Assembly (NCBI GenBank): GCA_964448285.1
Contig: CAYUWG010000010.1
Coordinates: 1 to 64,000, forward strand
Direction: 5' to 3'
From: CAYUWG01 sp964448285
GTDB taxonomy: Bacteria; Bacteroidota; Ignavibacteria; SZUA-365
DNA: 64,000 nucleotides
Part shown: positions 16,568 to 26,597 of the stretch, piece by piece
Position numbering within the stretch: position 1 is the first letter of the stretch
Layout: each line of letters begins with the position of its first letter
The notes under the pieces: model-generated
Database searches by the model: none
The model's input: the letters and a program-made list of their open reading frames with translations, nothing else
Told to the model about the DNA's origin: nothing
Program-made: the position numbers and the translations under genes

Positions 16568-18346
16568 ATGCGAAAGGTGCCAGCAGCATTGCTCGTCGTG
16601 TTCGTGCTCAGCGCGACTTCGAAAAATGCATTTGGACAACAACCGCCCGAGTGGGCACGCGGTTTGGTCTGGTACCAGATCCTCCCTGATCGCTTCATGA
16701 ATGCTGACGCAGCTAATAACCCCACCGGGATCGAGATCTTCGATGATCCATACGTGAAATGGGAAGTCTCACCATGGGAAGCGAACTGGTATAACCTTAC
16801 CCTCCCGGAGTTGTTGTACAGTTCATCGTTTTACGATAACGCTTTCCGGCGCCAATACGGAGGCGACATTGCCGGAATCATATCCAAACTTGATTATCTC
16901 AAAGAGCTTGGTGTGGAGGGCATCCTGCTTAATCCGGTTTTTGAGTCCCACTCGTCGCACAAATTCGATATCGACTCCTATCATCATATCGATCGGCATT
17001 TAGGACCGCAAGTGACCGCAGACTCCGTGTTCCTGGAACGCGAGAAGCCAAATGATCCACAGTCATGGTACTTGACTGCGGCAGACCGGGCTTTTGTCGA
17101 GATGATCCATGAGATTCATAAACGAGGAATGAAGGTCATCGTCGATATACACTTCGCCCATGTGAGCGTCAATTTCTGGGCATTCAAGGATGTTTTAAAG
17201 AACCAGGAAAAATCAGCGTATGCATCATGGTTCGAAGTCATCGAATGGGATAGACCGGAGACTCCATTCATTTCGGAATTCAAGTACAAAGCCATGTGGA
17301 ACGTCGAAGCGTTTCCGCAATTCCGGCAGGACACGTTGGGATTCGTTGTTGGTCCGAAAGAATATCTCTATGCCAGCACGAAACGTTGGATGGATCCGAA
17401 CAATGACGGTGACGCGTCGGACGGTGTCGATGGTTGGCGGGTATCGCTATCGCAGAGCGTACCCAGTCAATTCTGGAACGAATGGATTCGGTTCGTGAAA
17501 GCGATCAATCCATCAGCACTTGTCATTGCCACGGGGACTTCCGATCCAAAGACGCAATTCGACTTTCGGGATAGCGACACCTTTGGAAGATTTACGACAG
17601 GAGCATTCATCAATGGCTTCATTGAACCGTCAACACTCGACAGGAATCTCATTCATACCCGCGCTGTCGATGATCGAACGCAGGATATGATACTCAATCG
17701 AATAAGCGATCATGAGACTGCACGAATGGCCTCGATGTGCGTCAATAACACTCTCGGATTCGATGACGAACACTCTCCGAGAACGAACCCCGCTTATCAT
17801 ACCCGTCCACCGACACAAACCGAACGGAGATTACAGCAGACGATACTCCTTTTTCAGTTCACGTATCCGGGTTCGCCGGTCATTTATTACGGAGACGAAG
17901 CAGGTATGTGGGGCGGCGACGATCCTGATTCACGCAAACCGATGGTGTGGCCCGAGTTCTCTTATGAATCAGAGCACAGTAGCTCTGTGAACGGAGACGA
18001 AACGAAATACGTCGTGCATTTCGATAGCACTGTTTTCCAGTATTACCGTCAGCTCATAGCGCTGCGAAAGGAGCTGATCGCATTGCGCGTCGGTGAAATG
18101 AAGACTCTGCTCCTCGACGATTCGATGGGTCTTTTTGGCTTTCTCCGGCAGTCCGGTGCACAGAAGGTGGTCGTTGTATTCAACACGAGTCGTTGGACGA
18201 GGGAATGCACGATATCCATCCCCGACATTCCTGACGGTTGCCGGATTGAAGAGCCCATTCAAAAGACGTATTTCTATCATTCAAAGAATCGCATCACGTT
18301 TCAGATCCCTCCAAAGACGGGAGTCATTCTGCTCCCGCAATACTGA
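16568..18346 (+). CDS. GH13 (alpha-amylase family) protein with all catalytic residues replaced
   Basis: 592 residues with a signal peptide (about 1-23) and a full GH13 barrel like neopullulanase/cyclomaltodextrinase (WYQILPDRFMN, KVIVDIHFAHVS, GSPVIYYGDEAGMWGGDDPD). At the nucleophile (GxRxD) it reads DGWRVS, Ser293 instead of Asp. At the acid/base Glu it reads ALVIATGT, Thr322. At the third acid (HD) it reads DHET, Glu383. Ordinary glycoside hydrolysis is therefore unlikely, and a carbohydrate-binding or regulatory role is inferred. The frame is open back through the tRNA, but ATG 16568 fits the signal peptide. No clear ribosome site is seen. Confidence 0.85.
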   Translation: MRKVPAALLVVFVLSATSKNAFGQQPPEWARGLVWYQILPDRFMNADAANNPTGIEIFDDPYVKWEVSPWEANWYNLTLPELLYSSSFYDNAFRRQYGGDIAGIISKLDYLKELGVEGILLNPVFESHSSHKFDIDSYHHIDRHLGPQVTADSVFLEREKPNDPQSWYLTAADRAFVEMIHEIHKRGMKVIVDIHFAHVSVNFWAFKDVLKNQEKSAYASWFEVIEWDRPETPFISEFKYKAMWNVEAFPQFRQDTLGFVVGPKEYLYASTKRWMDPNNDGDASDGVDGWRVSLSQSVPSQFWNEWIRFVKAINPSALVIATGTSDPKTQFDFRDSDTFGRFTTGAFINGFIEPSTLDRNLIHTRAVDDRTQDMILNRISDHETARMASMCVNNTLGFDDEHSPRTNPAYHTRPPTQTERRLQQTILLFQFTYPGSPVIYYGDEAGMWGGDDPDSRKPMVWPEFSYESEHSSSVNGDETKYVVHFDSTVFQYYRQLIALRKELIALRVGEMKTLLLDDSMGLFGFLRQSGAQKVVVVFNTSRWTRECTISIPDIPDGCRIEEPIQKTYFYHSKNRITFQIPPKTGVILLPQY

Positions 18347-18360
18347 TTTTTCCCCAAACG

Positions 18361-18406
18361 AATGCGCGAATCGTTTTCGGAAAAATGCGCGAATCGTTTT
18401 CGGAAA
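18361..18406 (+). repeat. 23-base perfect tandem duplication
   Basis: The unit beginning AATGCGCGAATCG and ending TTTTCGGAAA occurs twice back to back (18361-18383 and 18384-18406), between the GH13 gene and atpD. Confidence 0.9.
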
Positions 18407-18435
18407 AAAGAATCTTTTCGCGAGATGAGGCTGGC

Positions 18436-18469
18436 CTTCAGTGGGATAAAGACAGGTCTTCAGAGGGAT
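18436..18469 (+). repeat. Imperfect 22-base-period direct repeat
   Basis: CTTCAGTGGGAT (18436-18447) recurs as CTTCAGAGGGAT (18458-18469), just after the 23-base tandem repeat. Confidence 0.6.
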
Positions 18470-18488
18470 TGCAGGATGCTCAGCGCAA

Positions 18489-18519
18489 TTGGATATTTAG
18501 GCCTGTGGGTCTATTTTTG
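18489..18519 (+). promoter_or_regulatory. Possible atpD promoter of Bacteroidota type
   Basis: TTGG, 19 bases, then TATTTTTG, close to the Bacteroidota pattern TTTG-N19-TAnnTTTG. It lies 38 bases before the atpD ATG. Confidence 0.35.
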
Positions 18520-18536
18520 AACTTGCTTTATGATAA

Positions 18537-19963
<1,427 letters not shown>

Positions 19964-19964
<1 letters not shown>

Positions 19965-20371
19965 TGAGCGCACTGTTCGATCTCGAAATCATTACCCCGG
20001 AGACGATGGTCTTTACGGGTTCTGTTTCGTCGCTGACGTGTCCTGGTATGTCCGGTCGCTTTCAGATTTTAATGAATCATGCTCCGTTTATCACTTCGCT
20101 CATGGTCGGAGAAATGCATTATGTCACCGAGGATGGAAAGACCGTTTCTTATTCCGTCAGCGGCGGTGTGACACACGTACTGAAGAATAAAGTCATGGTG
20201 CTCGCTGATACTGCTGAACGCGCTGAAGAGATCAATATCGAGAGGGCGCAGGAGGCGAAACTTCGAGCGGAGGAACGGCTGACGAATCCTACTCCGAACA
20301 CCGATGTAGAGCGCGCGCGTGTATCGTTGCTTCGCGCGATTAATCGTCTGAAAGTGGCCGGCGGTTCATAA
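19964..20371 (+). CDS. atpC: F-type ATP synthase epsilon subunit
   Basis: 135 residues: beta-sandwich domain (LEIITPETMVFTGSVSSLTCPGMSG shortened in core, about 5-88) and a C-terminal helical hairpin (RAQEAKLRAEERL, ARVSLLRAINRLK). It acts as regulatory stalk subunit of F1. The start ATG 19964 overlaps the atpD stop by one base. A terminator follows. Confidence 0.95.
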
Positions 20372-20390
20372 CATATCGACCACGAATTCG

Positions 20391-20421
20391 ACCCACTTCC
20401 GTGAGGGGGTGGGTTTTTCTT
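20391..20421 (+). terminator. Rho-independent terminator after atpDC
   Basis: ACCCAC paired with GTGGGT (extended by two G-U pairs) over a short loop, followed by TTTTTCTTT. Confidence 0.75.
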
Positions 20422-20460
20422 TCATAGACAGCAACGAGAACGAATCAAGACAACGAATCA

Positions 20461-21549
20461 ATGGACGTTTATGCACTGATCATCGCCGGCGGAGTCGGTG
20501 CCCGGTTCTGGCCTCGAAGCAAGAAGCGGACTCCGAAACAACTTCTTGAAATCATCGGCCACGGAACGATGATTCAGAACACGGTTTACCGGCTCGACCC
20601 ATTGATTCCGAAGGAGCGAATCCTCGTCATAACGAACAGCGATCAGGTGGATGAATTGCGGAGACAACTGCCGACTATTCCGGAGCGGAATATTCTTATC
20701 GAGCCCGCGGGCAGAAACACCGCACCTGCAATCGCACTCGGCGCCGAAGTGCTTCGGAAACGAAGTGGAACGGACTCCGTCATGGTCGTTCTACCCGCTG
20801 ATCACATCGTACATGACATCCATGAATTTCAGCGCGTTCTTCAATCCGCGATCACAGTGGCGGAAAGCTCCAGTAATCTTGTCACGCTAGGAATCACTCC
20901 CACCCGACCCGAAACCGGGTACGGCTATATTCAATTCGACGACTCCGCTTCTCCAAATTCATTTACACACCTTCATGCATACCCGGTCGTCACGTTTGCC
21001 GAGAAACCGAATTTAGCCACCGCGCAACGGTTCCTCGATAGCGGAGATTTTCTCTGGAACAGTGGGATGTTCATTTGGAAGACCTCAACGGTTCTCAATA
21101 GCATCGCAGAATTCCTTCCCGATTTAAGTGAAGAGATGAGCCGCCTCCGACCTGCAATAGACACGGACGAATTCGTTGCAAGCCTTGAAGTTGCATACCG
21201 TGAGATGGATTCTATTTCTGTCGATTATGGTGTGATGGAAAAAGCGAAGAATCGCTACGTCATCCCTTCGGATTTCGGATGGAACGACCTCGGAAGTTGG
21301 GATGAAGTGTTTCGGATTTATCCAAAGGATGAATTCAACAATGTCGTACAGGGAGATGTCGTTCTGAGAGACGTGAGAAACAGCCACATCTCGACTCATG
21401 ATGCACGTGTCATTGCCGTGATCGGCTGCGAAGATATGATCGTCATCGATGCGGAGGATGCATTGCTGATCTGTAAACGCGGTCGTTCGCAGGAAGTCAA
21501 GGAAGTCGTCGATAGTATCAAAAAGCGTAACCTATCCCATGTCTTATAA
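20461..21549 (+). CDS. manC: Mannose-1-phosphate guanylyltransferase
   Basis: 362 residues, nucleotidyltransferase domain only, without the isomerase half of bifunctional ManC/AlgA. It makes GDP-mannose for polysaccharides and glycoproteins. Signature IIAGGVGARFWPRSKKRTPKQ (pyrophosphorylase loop) at the N-terminus, EPAGRNTAPAIALGAE, VLPADHIV, FAEKPNLATAQRFL and NSGMFIWK are all present. rlpA begins 17 bases after its stop. Confidence 0.92.
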   Translation: MDVYALIIAGGVGARFWPRSKKRTPKQLLEIIGHGTMIQNTVYRLDPLIPKERILVITNSDQVDELRRQLPTIPERNILIEPAGRNTAPAIALGAEVLRKRSGTDSVMVVLPADHIVHDIHEFQRVLQSAITVAESSSNLVTLGITPTRPETGYGYIQFDDSASPNSFTHLHAYPVVTFAEKPNLATAQRFLDSGDFLWNSGMFIWKTSTVLNSIAEFLPDLSEEMSRLRPAIDTDEFVASLEVAYREMDSISVDYGVMEKAKNRYVIPSDFGWNDLGSWDEVFRIYPKDEFNNVVQGDVVLRDVRNSHISTHDARVIAVIGCEDMIVIDAEDALLICKRGRSQEVKEVVDSIKKRNLSHVL

Positions 21550-21566
21550 ATCAAGAGGTGACAAGA

Positions 21567-22004
21567 ATGCCACACACTTGGAGATCAAGACTAACTCAAT
21601 GGATGTCCATCATCCTCATCGGATTCTTTTTCGGATGCTCATCAGCGAAGGAGTCCAGCGATGTCGTCGCTTTGGATGATTACCCCCGCTTCGTTGTTTT
21701 GGAGTCATCCGAAGGAACGGCTTCATTTTACCACAACAAGTTTCATGGCCGAAAAACCGCATCCGGTGAGCGTTATGATAAAACCGCACTCACGGCAGCG
21801 CATCGTTCTTATCCTTTCGGGACGATCCTACGCGTGACATCGATGAAAAACAGCAGCTCGGTCATCGTACGCATCAATGATAGAGGCCCGGCAATTCGCT
21901 CCCGAATCATCGACTTGAGCCGTGAAGCAGCGGAGAGTCTGGAAATGATTCGTGATGGACTTGTTTCCGTCCGCCTGGAAGTCCTCTCGTGGGGCGAGTC
22001 CTAA
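21567..22004 (+). CDS. rlpA: RlpA-like septal lytic transglycosylase lipoprotein
   Basis: 145 residues: lipoprotein signal (FFFGCSS) and one double-psi beta-barrel domain (ASFYHNKFHGRKTASGERYD, AAHRSYPFGTILRVT, VIVRINDRGP, IIDLSREAAESL). RlpA cleaves glycan strands lacking stem peptides in the outer-membrane lipoprotein layer; the C-terminal SPOR domain of E. coli RlpA is absent. ATG 21567 has AAGAGGTG six bases upstream; a GTG at 21558 is the alternative. The next gene starts four bases after the stop. Confidence 0.88.
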   Translation: MPHTWRSRLTQWMSIILIGFFFGCSSAKESSDVVALDDYPRFVVLESSEGTASFYHNKFHGRKTASGERYDKTALTAAHRSYPFGTILRVTSMKNSSSVIVRINDRGPAIRSRIIDLSREAAESLEMIRDGLVSVRLEVLSWGES

Positions 22005-22008
22005 ATCC

Positions 22009-22647
22009 GTGAAGAAGCGCACTGTCATAACTGAAGCGGATGTTCGCAACGCTGTCCGTCAAGGCATAACGGAACTTGTGATCGAGGAGGATTCACTTAT
22101 CACACCGCTTGCGTCCGATACGGCGAGGCAAAAGGGTGTGAGCTTTCGCTTCAAGGGAAAATCGCCTACTGCTGCTTCTTCTCAACTTGGGAAAAGAATC
22201 GCTATCGGTTCTGACCACAGAGGATTTCTCATGAAAGGGCGAATCAAAGAGAACTTGATCAGTAAGGCGAACACCATTATCGACGTTGGGTGCGACTCGG
22301 AGACACCGTGCGACTATCCATCGTTTGCATTCGCTGTTGCTGCTCTCGTCAAATCGGGAAAGGCGGATTGCGGCATCGTGATAGACGGAGCAGGTATCGG
22401 TTCAGCAATCGTCGCGAACAAGGTTGCCGGAATCCGAGCAGCGAACTGCCACGATATTCTCATGGCACGCAACGCCCGCGAACATAACAATGCGAACGTC
22501 CTGACACTGGGGAGTGCGATGATCGGCGAACAATTGGCGCAGAGCATTATCGATACTTTCCTCGAAACCGCATACGCCGGCGAAAGACACAATCGTCGTC
22601 TCGATATGATTGCAGATATCGAACGAGGTTGGCGAGAATCAGGATAG
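22009..22647 (+). CDS. RpiB/LacA/LacB-family sugar-phosphate isomerase with N-terminal extension
   Basis: 212 residues. Residues 1-60 are an extension with VITEADVRNAV and DSLITPLASDTARQKGV, a motif I associate with leader segments on other enzymes. Residues 62-212 are the RpiB domain (AIGSDHRGF with D69 and H70, ANKVAGIRAANCHD, REHNNANVLTLG). At the position of the active-site Cys of E. coli RpiB (ICGTGIG) it has Asp126 (IDGAGIG), so ribose-5-phosphate isomerase activity is not assured. It starts at GTG 22009, just after rlpA; an ATG at 21952 would overlap rlpA. Confidence 0.8.
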   Translation: MKKRTVITEADVRNAVRQGITELVIEEDSLITPLASDTARQKGVSFRFKGKSPTAASSQLGKRIAIGSDHRGFLMKGRIKENLISKANTIIDVGCDSETPCDYPSFAFAVAALVKSGKADCGIVIDGAGIGSAIVANKVAGIRAANCHDILMARNAREHNNANVLTLGSAMIGEQLAQSIIDTFLETAYAGERHNRRLDMIADIERGWRESG

Positions 22648-22685
22648 GATGTCCTCAGGCTTCCTCGACTTTCATTATAGGTGAC

Positions 22686-24173
22686 ATGCACGCCGACCGC
22701 CTTTTCCAGTCGATTCCATTTCATATCGATTGTATTCCGGAATTTCAGATCCCAGCGAAGTACGCGATTACCATGCTGGGTTTGATCGGAGGATTCCTTC
22801 CGTCGTTTACTCCGAACAAAGATGAAGATGGCATGATCACTTACGGTTATGGTGATCAGAACACAAGCCCAACAATCCTCGCATCACGAGTTGCACATCA
22901 GTTTCTGCTTAGGAAAGGCGAATACTATCCTGCCAGCGCTCACTTCGCGAAGACAGAGGGATCTGAGTTTCTGTCACTCTTCCCTACCGAAGCTTCTGGA
23001 GTAGTGAATGAGGACTTCATCGCGGCAACTTTCTTCTTTCTATCGCAGCACGAAGAATGGAGCATAAGCAAGCGTGACGAGTTCGATCGCTTTCCAGCAA
23101 AAGAAAGCCTGCTCGGGAAACTCAACGCGCTTGACAGGCCCGTTGTAGCGGAATATGCAGCCGTATTGAAGCACATCGCTCGGAAGCTCGGTTACCAGAT
23201 TACTGATTCACCGCGATACCGTGAATGCTATGCCGCTATGGCGATGACGCATGACATTGACTACATGAGGAAGTTCACGCCTGGATTGCTTTATAGAGAA
23301 TCTGTTAAACATCTGCTCCTGAACCAGGTTAACCTGACTCTACCGAAACGAATCAAGCGGTTCGTCGAGTTCGTGAGCTATGCCGATCCTAAACGCGATC
23401 CATACAAACATTCTTTACGGGAGATAATACGGGCTGAAAAGCGGATGAACGTTCGGGCAACCTTTTTCTTCAAATCTGGTGGCACGGATAAACGAGATAC
23501 ACGGTATAGCTTAGCACAACCGTTTGTACGTTCATCACTCACTGAGCTTCAAAGCGAAGGACATTGCCTCGGACTGCATCCATCGTTTCGCAGTTATGAC
23601 AACCCTACCATGATGGATCGGGAAAAGGAGCGATTGAACCAGGCCGTCGGCTCACCGATTACCGGTGTAAGACAGCATTATTTGCGTCATAAGTATCCGG
23701 TCACGCATCGACTCCATTCGGCATGTGGATTCATGTTCGACTCAACGCTCGGTTTCGCGGAGAAGGAGGGCTTTCGCACCGGGACCTGCCATCCGTACCT
23801 TCCTTTCGATCTTGGGACAATGGAGGTTATTCCGGTTTGGCAGTTCCCATTGACAGTGATGGATGGAACGCTTGCCTTTTACCAGCATCTTTCAAGCGCG
23901 ACCTCGTTCGAGCGAATCCTTGTATTGATGGAAACAGTCAGACGCCATTGCGGAGTCTTCGTACCCCTCTTTCACAACACCATTTCCGATTCACATGACT
24001 TTCCTGGATGGCAAAAGACGTTTGAAGACACTCTGCACGCGAGTATTACCGGAAAGCTCTATTGCGGAACCCTTCCCGAAGTCCATTCAGCGTGGCTTGG
24101 TCTCAAGGGTAAATCAGCAGAGTCATTTACATGGCAGATGGTGCATTCTATTTCAGAAACCCATGATTCATGA
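22686..24173 (+). CDS. Polysaccharide deacetylase family protein
   Basis: 495 residues, cytoplasmic-looking (no signal). The N-terminal ~190 residues form a domain common in Bacteroidota deacetylase-like proteins. The NodB-like barrel follows, with MAMTHDIDYMRKF (metal Asp pair), FFFKSGGTD, a HCLGLHPSFRSYD stretch with the metal His, VRQHYLRHKYP, and FVPLFHNTISDSHDF. It probably removes acetyl groups from a surface polysaccharide; linkage to manC and rlpA fits. ATG 22686 follows AGGTGAC. The frame is open a little earlier, inside the RpiB-like gene. Confidence 0.75.
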   Translation: MHADRLFQSIPFHIDCIPEFQIPAKYAITMLGLIGGFLPSFTPNKDEDGMITYGYGDQNTSPTILASRVAHQFLLRKGEYYPASAHFAKTEGSEFLSLFPTEASGVVNEDFIAATFFFLSQHEEWSISKRDEFDRFPAKESLLGKLNALDRPVVAEYAAVLKHIARKLGYQITDSPRYRECYAAMAMTHDIDYMRKFTPGLLYRESVKHLLLNQVNLTLPKRIKRFVEFVSYADPKRDPYKHSLREIIRAEKRMNVRATFFFKSGGTDKRDTRYSLAQPFVRSSLTELQSEGHCLGLHPSFRSYDNPTMMDREKERLNQAVGSPITGVRQHYLRHKYPVTHRLHSACGFMFDSTLGFAEKEGFRTGTCHPYLPFDLGTMEVIPVWQFPLTVMDGTLAFYQHLSSATSFERILVLMETVRRHCGVFVPLFHNTISDSHDFPGWQKTFEDTLHASITGKLYCGTLPEVHSAWLGLKGKSAESFTWQMVHSISETHDS

Positions 24174-24346
24174 AACATCTGCTGGAAAAAATGCGTTCTG
24201 GGCAGCGGGTGGTCATAAGAACGTAACCAAATCCCAATTTCGAGTGTCAATATTCTGATTCATGATCAAACAAGGAGTACATATCGTCATCGTTGTTAGT
24301 GCTTCAATCCACAATTGTCCCACATCACAAACATACTGGAGGCACT

Positions 24347-24592
24347 ATGCAGACTAACCAGAATCAACTCGACAACCCGTTGAAGGACATCATTGATGAT
24401 GCCACCTTCGATGAGTTGAACAAGCTGAAACTCTTCAGCGACAAAGCGATTCGCGATTACCAGATTCGCCGCATGTTCAAGGATATGCGAATGGAAATGA
24501 GCGCCGGCGACGCGATCGATAGAATCCGTGAGATGTATCCGTACTTACAGTTTGACACGGTGCGGAAGATCGTCTATCAGATCAGCAAGTAA
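24347..24592 (+). CDS. Small conserved-looking protein of unknown function
   Basis: 81 residues, highly charged and helical, no signal. The C-terminal half (GDAIDRIREMYPYLQFDTVRKI, shown only in part as DRIREMYPYLQFDTVRK) could form a helix-turn-helix, which is an impression only. CTGGAGGC gives a good ribosome site, and a strong terminator follows 20 bases after the stop, so it is a compact single-gene unit. Confidence 0.65.
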   Translation: MQTNQNQLDNPLKDIIDDATFDELNKLKLFSDKAIRDYQIRRMFKDMRMEMSAGDAIDRIREMYPYLQFDTVRKIVYQISK

Positions 24593-24611
24593 TTCTCACC
24601 GCAGTTCGTGT

Positions 24612-24650
24612 AAAAGCTAACTTCCATACGGGAGTTAGCTTTTTCATTTT
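24612..24650 (+). terminator. Rho-independent terminator after the 81-residue gene
   Basis: A 14-bp stem (AAAAGCTAACTTCC with GGAGTTAGCTTTT) around loop ATAC, then a T-rich tail. The A-rich 5' arm could let it work in both directions. Confidence 0.85.
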
Positions 24651-24668
24651 GTCGAGGTACACAATTGA

Positions 24669-24697
24669 AAGAGGCTGGCCGCAACGACCAGCCTCTT
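24669..24697 (-). terminator. Terminator hairpin after the minus-strand T9SS gene
   Basis: A 10-bp stem AAGAGGCTGG/CCAGCCTCTT with a 9-base loop, 20 bases beyond the stop of the gene ending at 24718. The T tail is short. Confidence 0.65.
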
Positions 24698-24717
24698 AGG
24701 TTCGCCTTGGACGGAGC

Positions 24718-26337
24718 TTACTTTAGCAACGTCATGCGTTTCGTAAGGGTCGTTCCGCCAAATTCCAACTTGTAAACATACGTTCCTGACGGCAACCGCG
24801 ACGCATTGAACGAGACGGTATGTTCTCCGGCGTCCAACCTTTCGTTCACTACAGTCCCGACATGTTTCCCAACCAGATCGAACACTTTGATCGAAACATG
24901 CCCCGAAGACGGAATCCCAAACGATATCGTGGTCGATGGATTGAAGGGATTCGGGTAGTTCTGTCCAAGTGTCAATCGAGAAGGGATAGCTGTTGACTTC
25001 ACACTCGTCGGGAAATTAATAATGGTCAACCGGTGGCCAGGACGATTGTTTGCGTCCATGTTCGGTGGTGAACTGAGCGTTTTGTACAAACCGTCGGTTG
25101 CCTCAACATACCACACGAAACCAGACTGAAGCACGTCCGGTTGTCCTGTTATTTGCTTCATAATGCTCTGAATCTGTCCTTCAGTCAATGTGAGTTTTTC
25201 GAGACTGCCTTGATTATCCGATGCGATATTGACCGCCCGTGTCAGGCTGATGCTGTCGAGAATTGTCCAAGTGTACGTAACCACATCAGAGACGGGATTC
25301 GGATTCCCAAAACGAGAAACGATGATGTTCGTATAGGGATCTGGTGGTGTTGGTCGCTCCCAGGAAAACATCTGGAGTTGCGATGACGCAGATAAAATCA
25401 GGATGTATTGATCCACTGGACTGATGAGATTGAACGGAACCGGGGCATGCGTCAGGATTTCGTATTCATTCGTGCGACCACGGACATTCTGATCGGTCAC
25501 GGCAAAGCACATGACCCACTGGAGTTGATCGTTCTGGGCAATCTCTCTGCTGATGCGGGAAGCGATCAAGTAGTTTGTCACGCCCGTAATGAAAACCTCA
25601 CCGCTGAAAATATCGGCAAGCCCCGGCTGGTTAGAGTCAAACTCACCCGGGAACCGTGCCGAAAATCTTGAACGGATCGTTTCATCGGTAACATTCAGGT
25701 AACGGTCACGAGGAGATATGACAATCTCGTATGGACGCATGTGAAAAACCTGATTCCCGGCAGAGGTTTGCGAAGTCAGCTCGACAAGGAAATTGGTGGT
25801 GGTGCTCGCGCTGAAATTGATCTTCGGTGTTTCCTGTGTCAGCCCGACAAGTGTCGGTGTCACTCCGATTGTCACTCCACGTTCGGCTTTCGTGTGAATA
25901 AGACATATACGAGCTTGGCCATTATCGTCGAAGGCCGAAGCAGGTATCGACCATTCATTTGCCGATATCGTGACGAGTTCCACACCGTTATGCATGATTC
26001 GTGCAAACGAAAATCCTTCGGGATCGTCGTTCCAGCTTTGGGTACTCGAATCCGTATTCGCAGTCGAACCCTTCAGCGTAAGAGTCGTCGCTTGCCCTTT
26101 CCTGTTCCAATCTCGGATAACGTTTCCATTCTTATCCTTTGCAGTCAGGGTAAAGCAAACCTCTTCTCCTACGACTTTATCGATGTCGGTCAAACCCGGA
26201 TTTACTCCCTGATTGTCGCTGAGCTTGATCAGGACCTGGCTTTGGTCGATCGTTCGCTGATCGACGGTTTGTGCAGAGAGCATCGTAACGAATGACAGCA
26301 GTATTGTCAGAGGTACAAGCAAATGGTGGAGTTTCAT
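24718..26337 (-). CDS. Secreted T9SS cargo protein, 539 residues
   Basis: Signal peptide (LLVPLTILLSFVTMLSAQ), beta-rich Ig/Fn3-like middle (VLIKLSDNQGVNPGLTD, then FNLISPVDQYILIL and FSWERPTPP), and a textbook T9SS type-A tail (LGQNYPNPFNPSTTISFGIP, VFDLVGKHVG, LPSGTYVYKLEF, MTLLK). It is expected on the cell surface. ATG 26337 has GAAGGAG nine bases upstream. Ligand or role is unknown. Confidence 0.85.
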   Translation of the reverse strand: MKLHHLLVPLTILLSFVTMLSAQTVDQRTIDQSQVLIKLSDNQGVNPGLTDIDKVVGEEVCFTLTAKDKNGNVIRDWNRKGQATTLTLKGSTANTDSSTQSWNDDPEGFSFARIMHNGVELVTISANEWSIPASAFDDNGQARICLIHTKAERGVTIGVTPTLVGLTQETPKINFSASTTTNFLVELTSQTSAGNQVFHMRPYEIVISPRDRYLNVTDETIRSRFSARFPGEFDSNQPGLADIFSGEVFITGVTNYLIASRISREIAQNDQLQWVMCFAVTDQNVRGRTNEYEILTHAPVPFNLISPVDQYILILSASSQLQMFSWERPTPPDPYTNIIVSRFGNPNPVSDVVTYTWTILDSISLTRAVNIASDNQGSLEKLTLTEGQIQSIMKQITGQPDVLQSGFVWYVEATDGLYKTLSSPPNMDANNRPGHRLTIINFPTSVKSTAIPSRLTLGQNYPNPFNPSTTISFGIPSSGHVSIKVFDLVGKHVGTVVNERLDAGEHTVSFNASRLPSGTYVYKLEFGGTTLTKRMTLLK

Positions 26338-26597
26338 CTTGGTCTCCTTCGAAATTATGGTAGCGGTTTGGTTCATTCTTCTTCTTTATGTGGGTTCAAG
26401 CGGGCGAAAGATTCTGCAATGATTGATGGCCGATAGCGGCGAAGAGTTACAGGCGCGAACAATATAACCATCGGATGAACCTGTGGCAAGGCTTAAAATG
26501 GGATTCTGCATCGCTTTTCGATCCGCGAAGAGATGTGACAATGTCTTTCAGACAGATTGTTTGCTTTCCCTTCTTCATCGGATATATTTCGCTTGTA

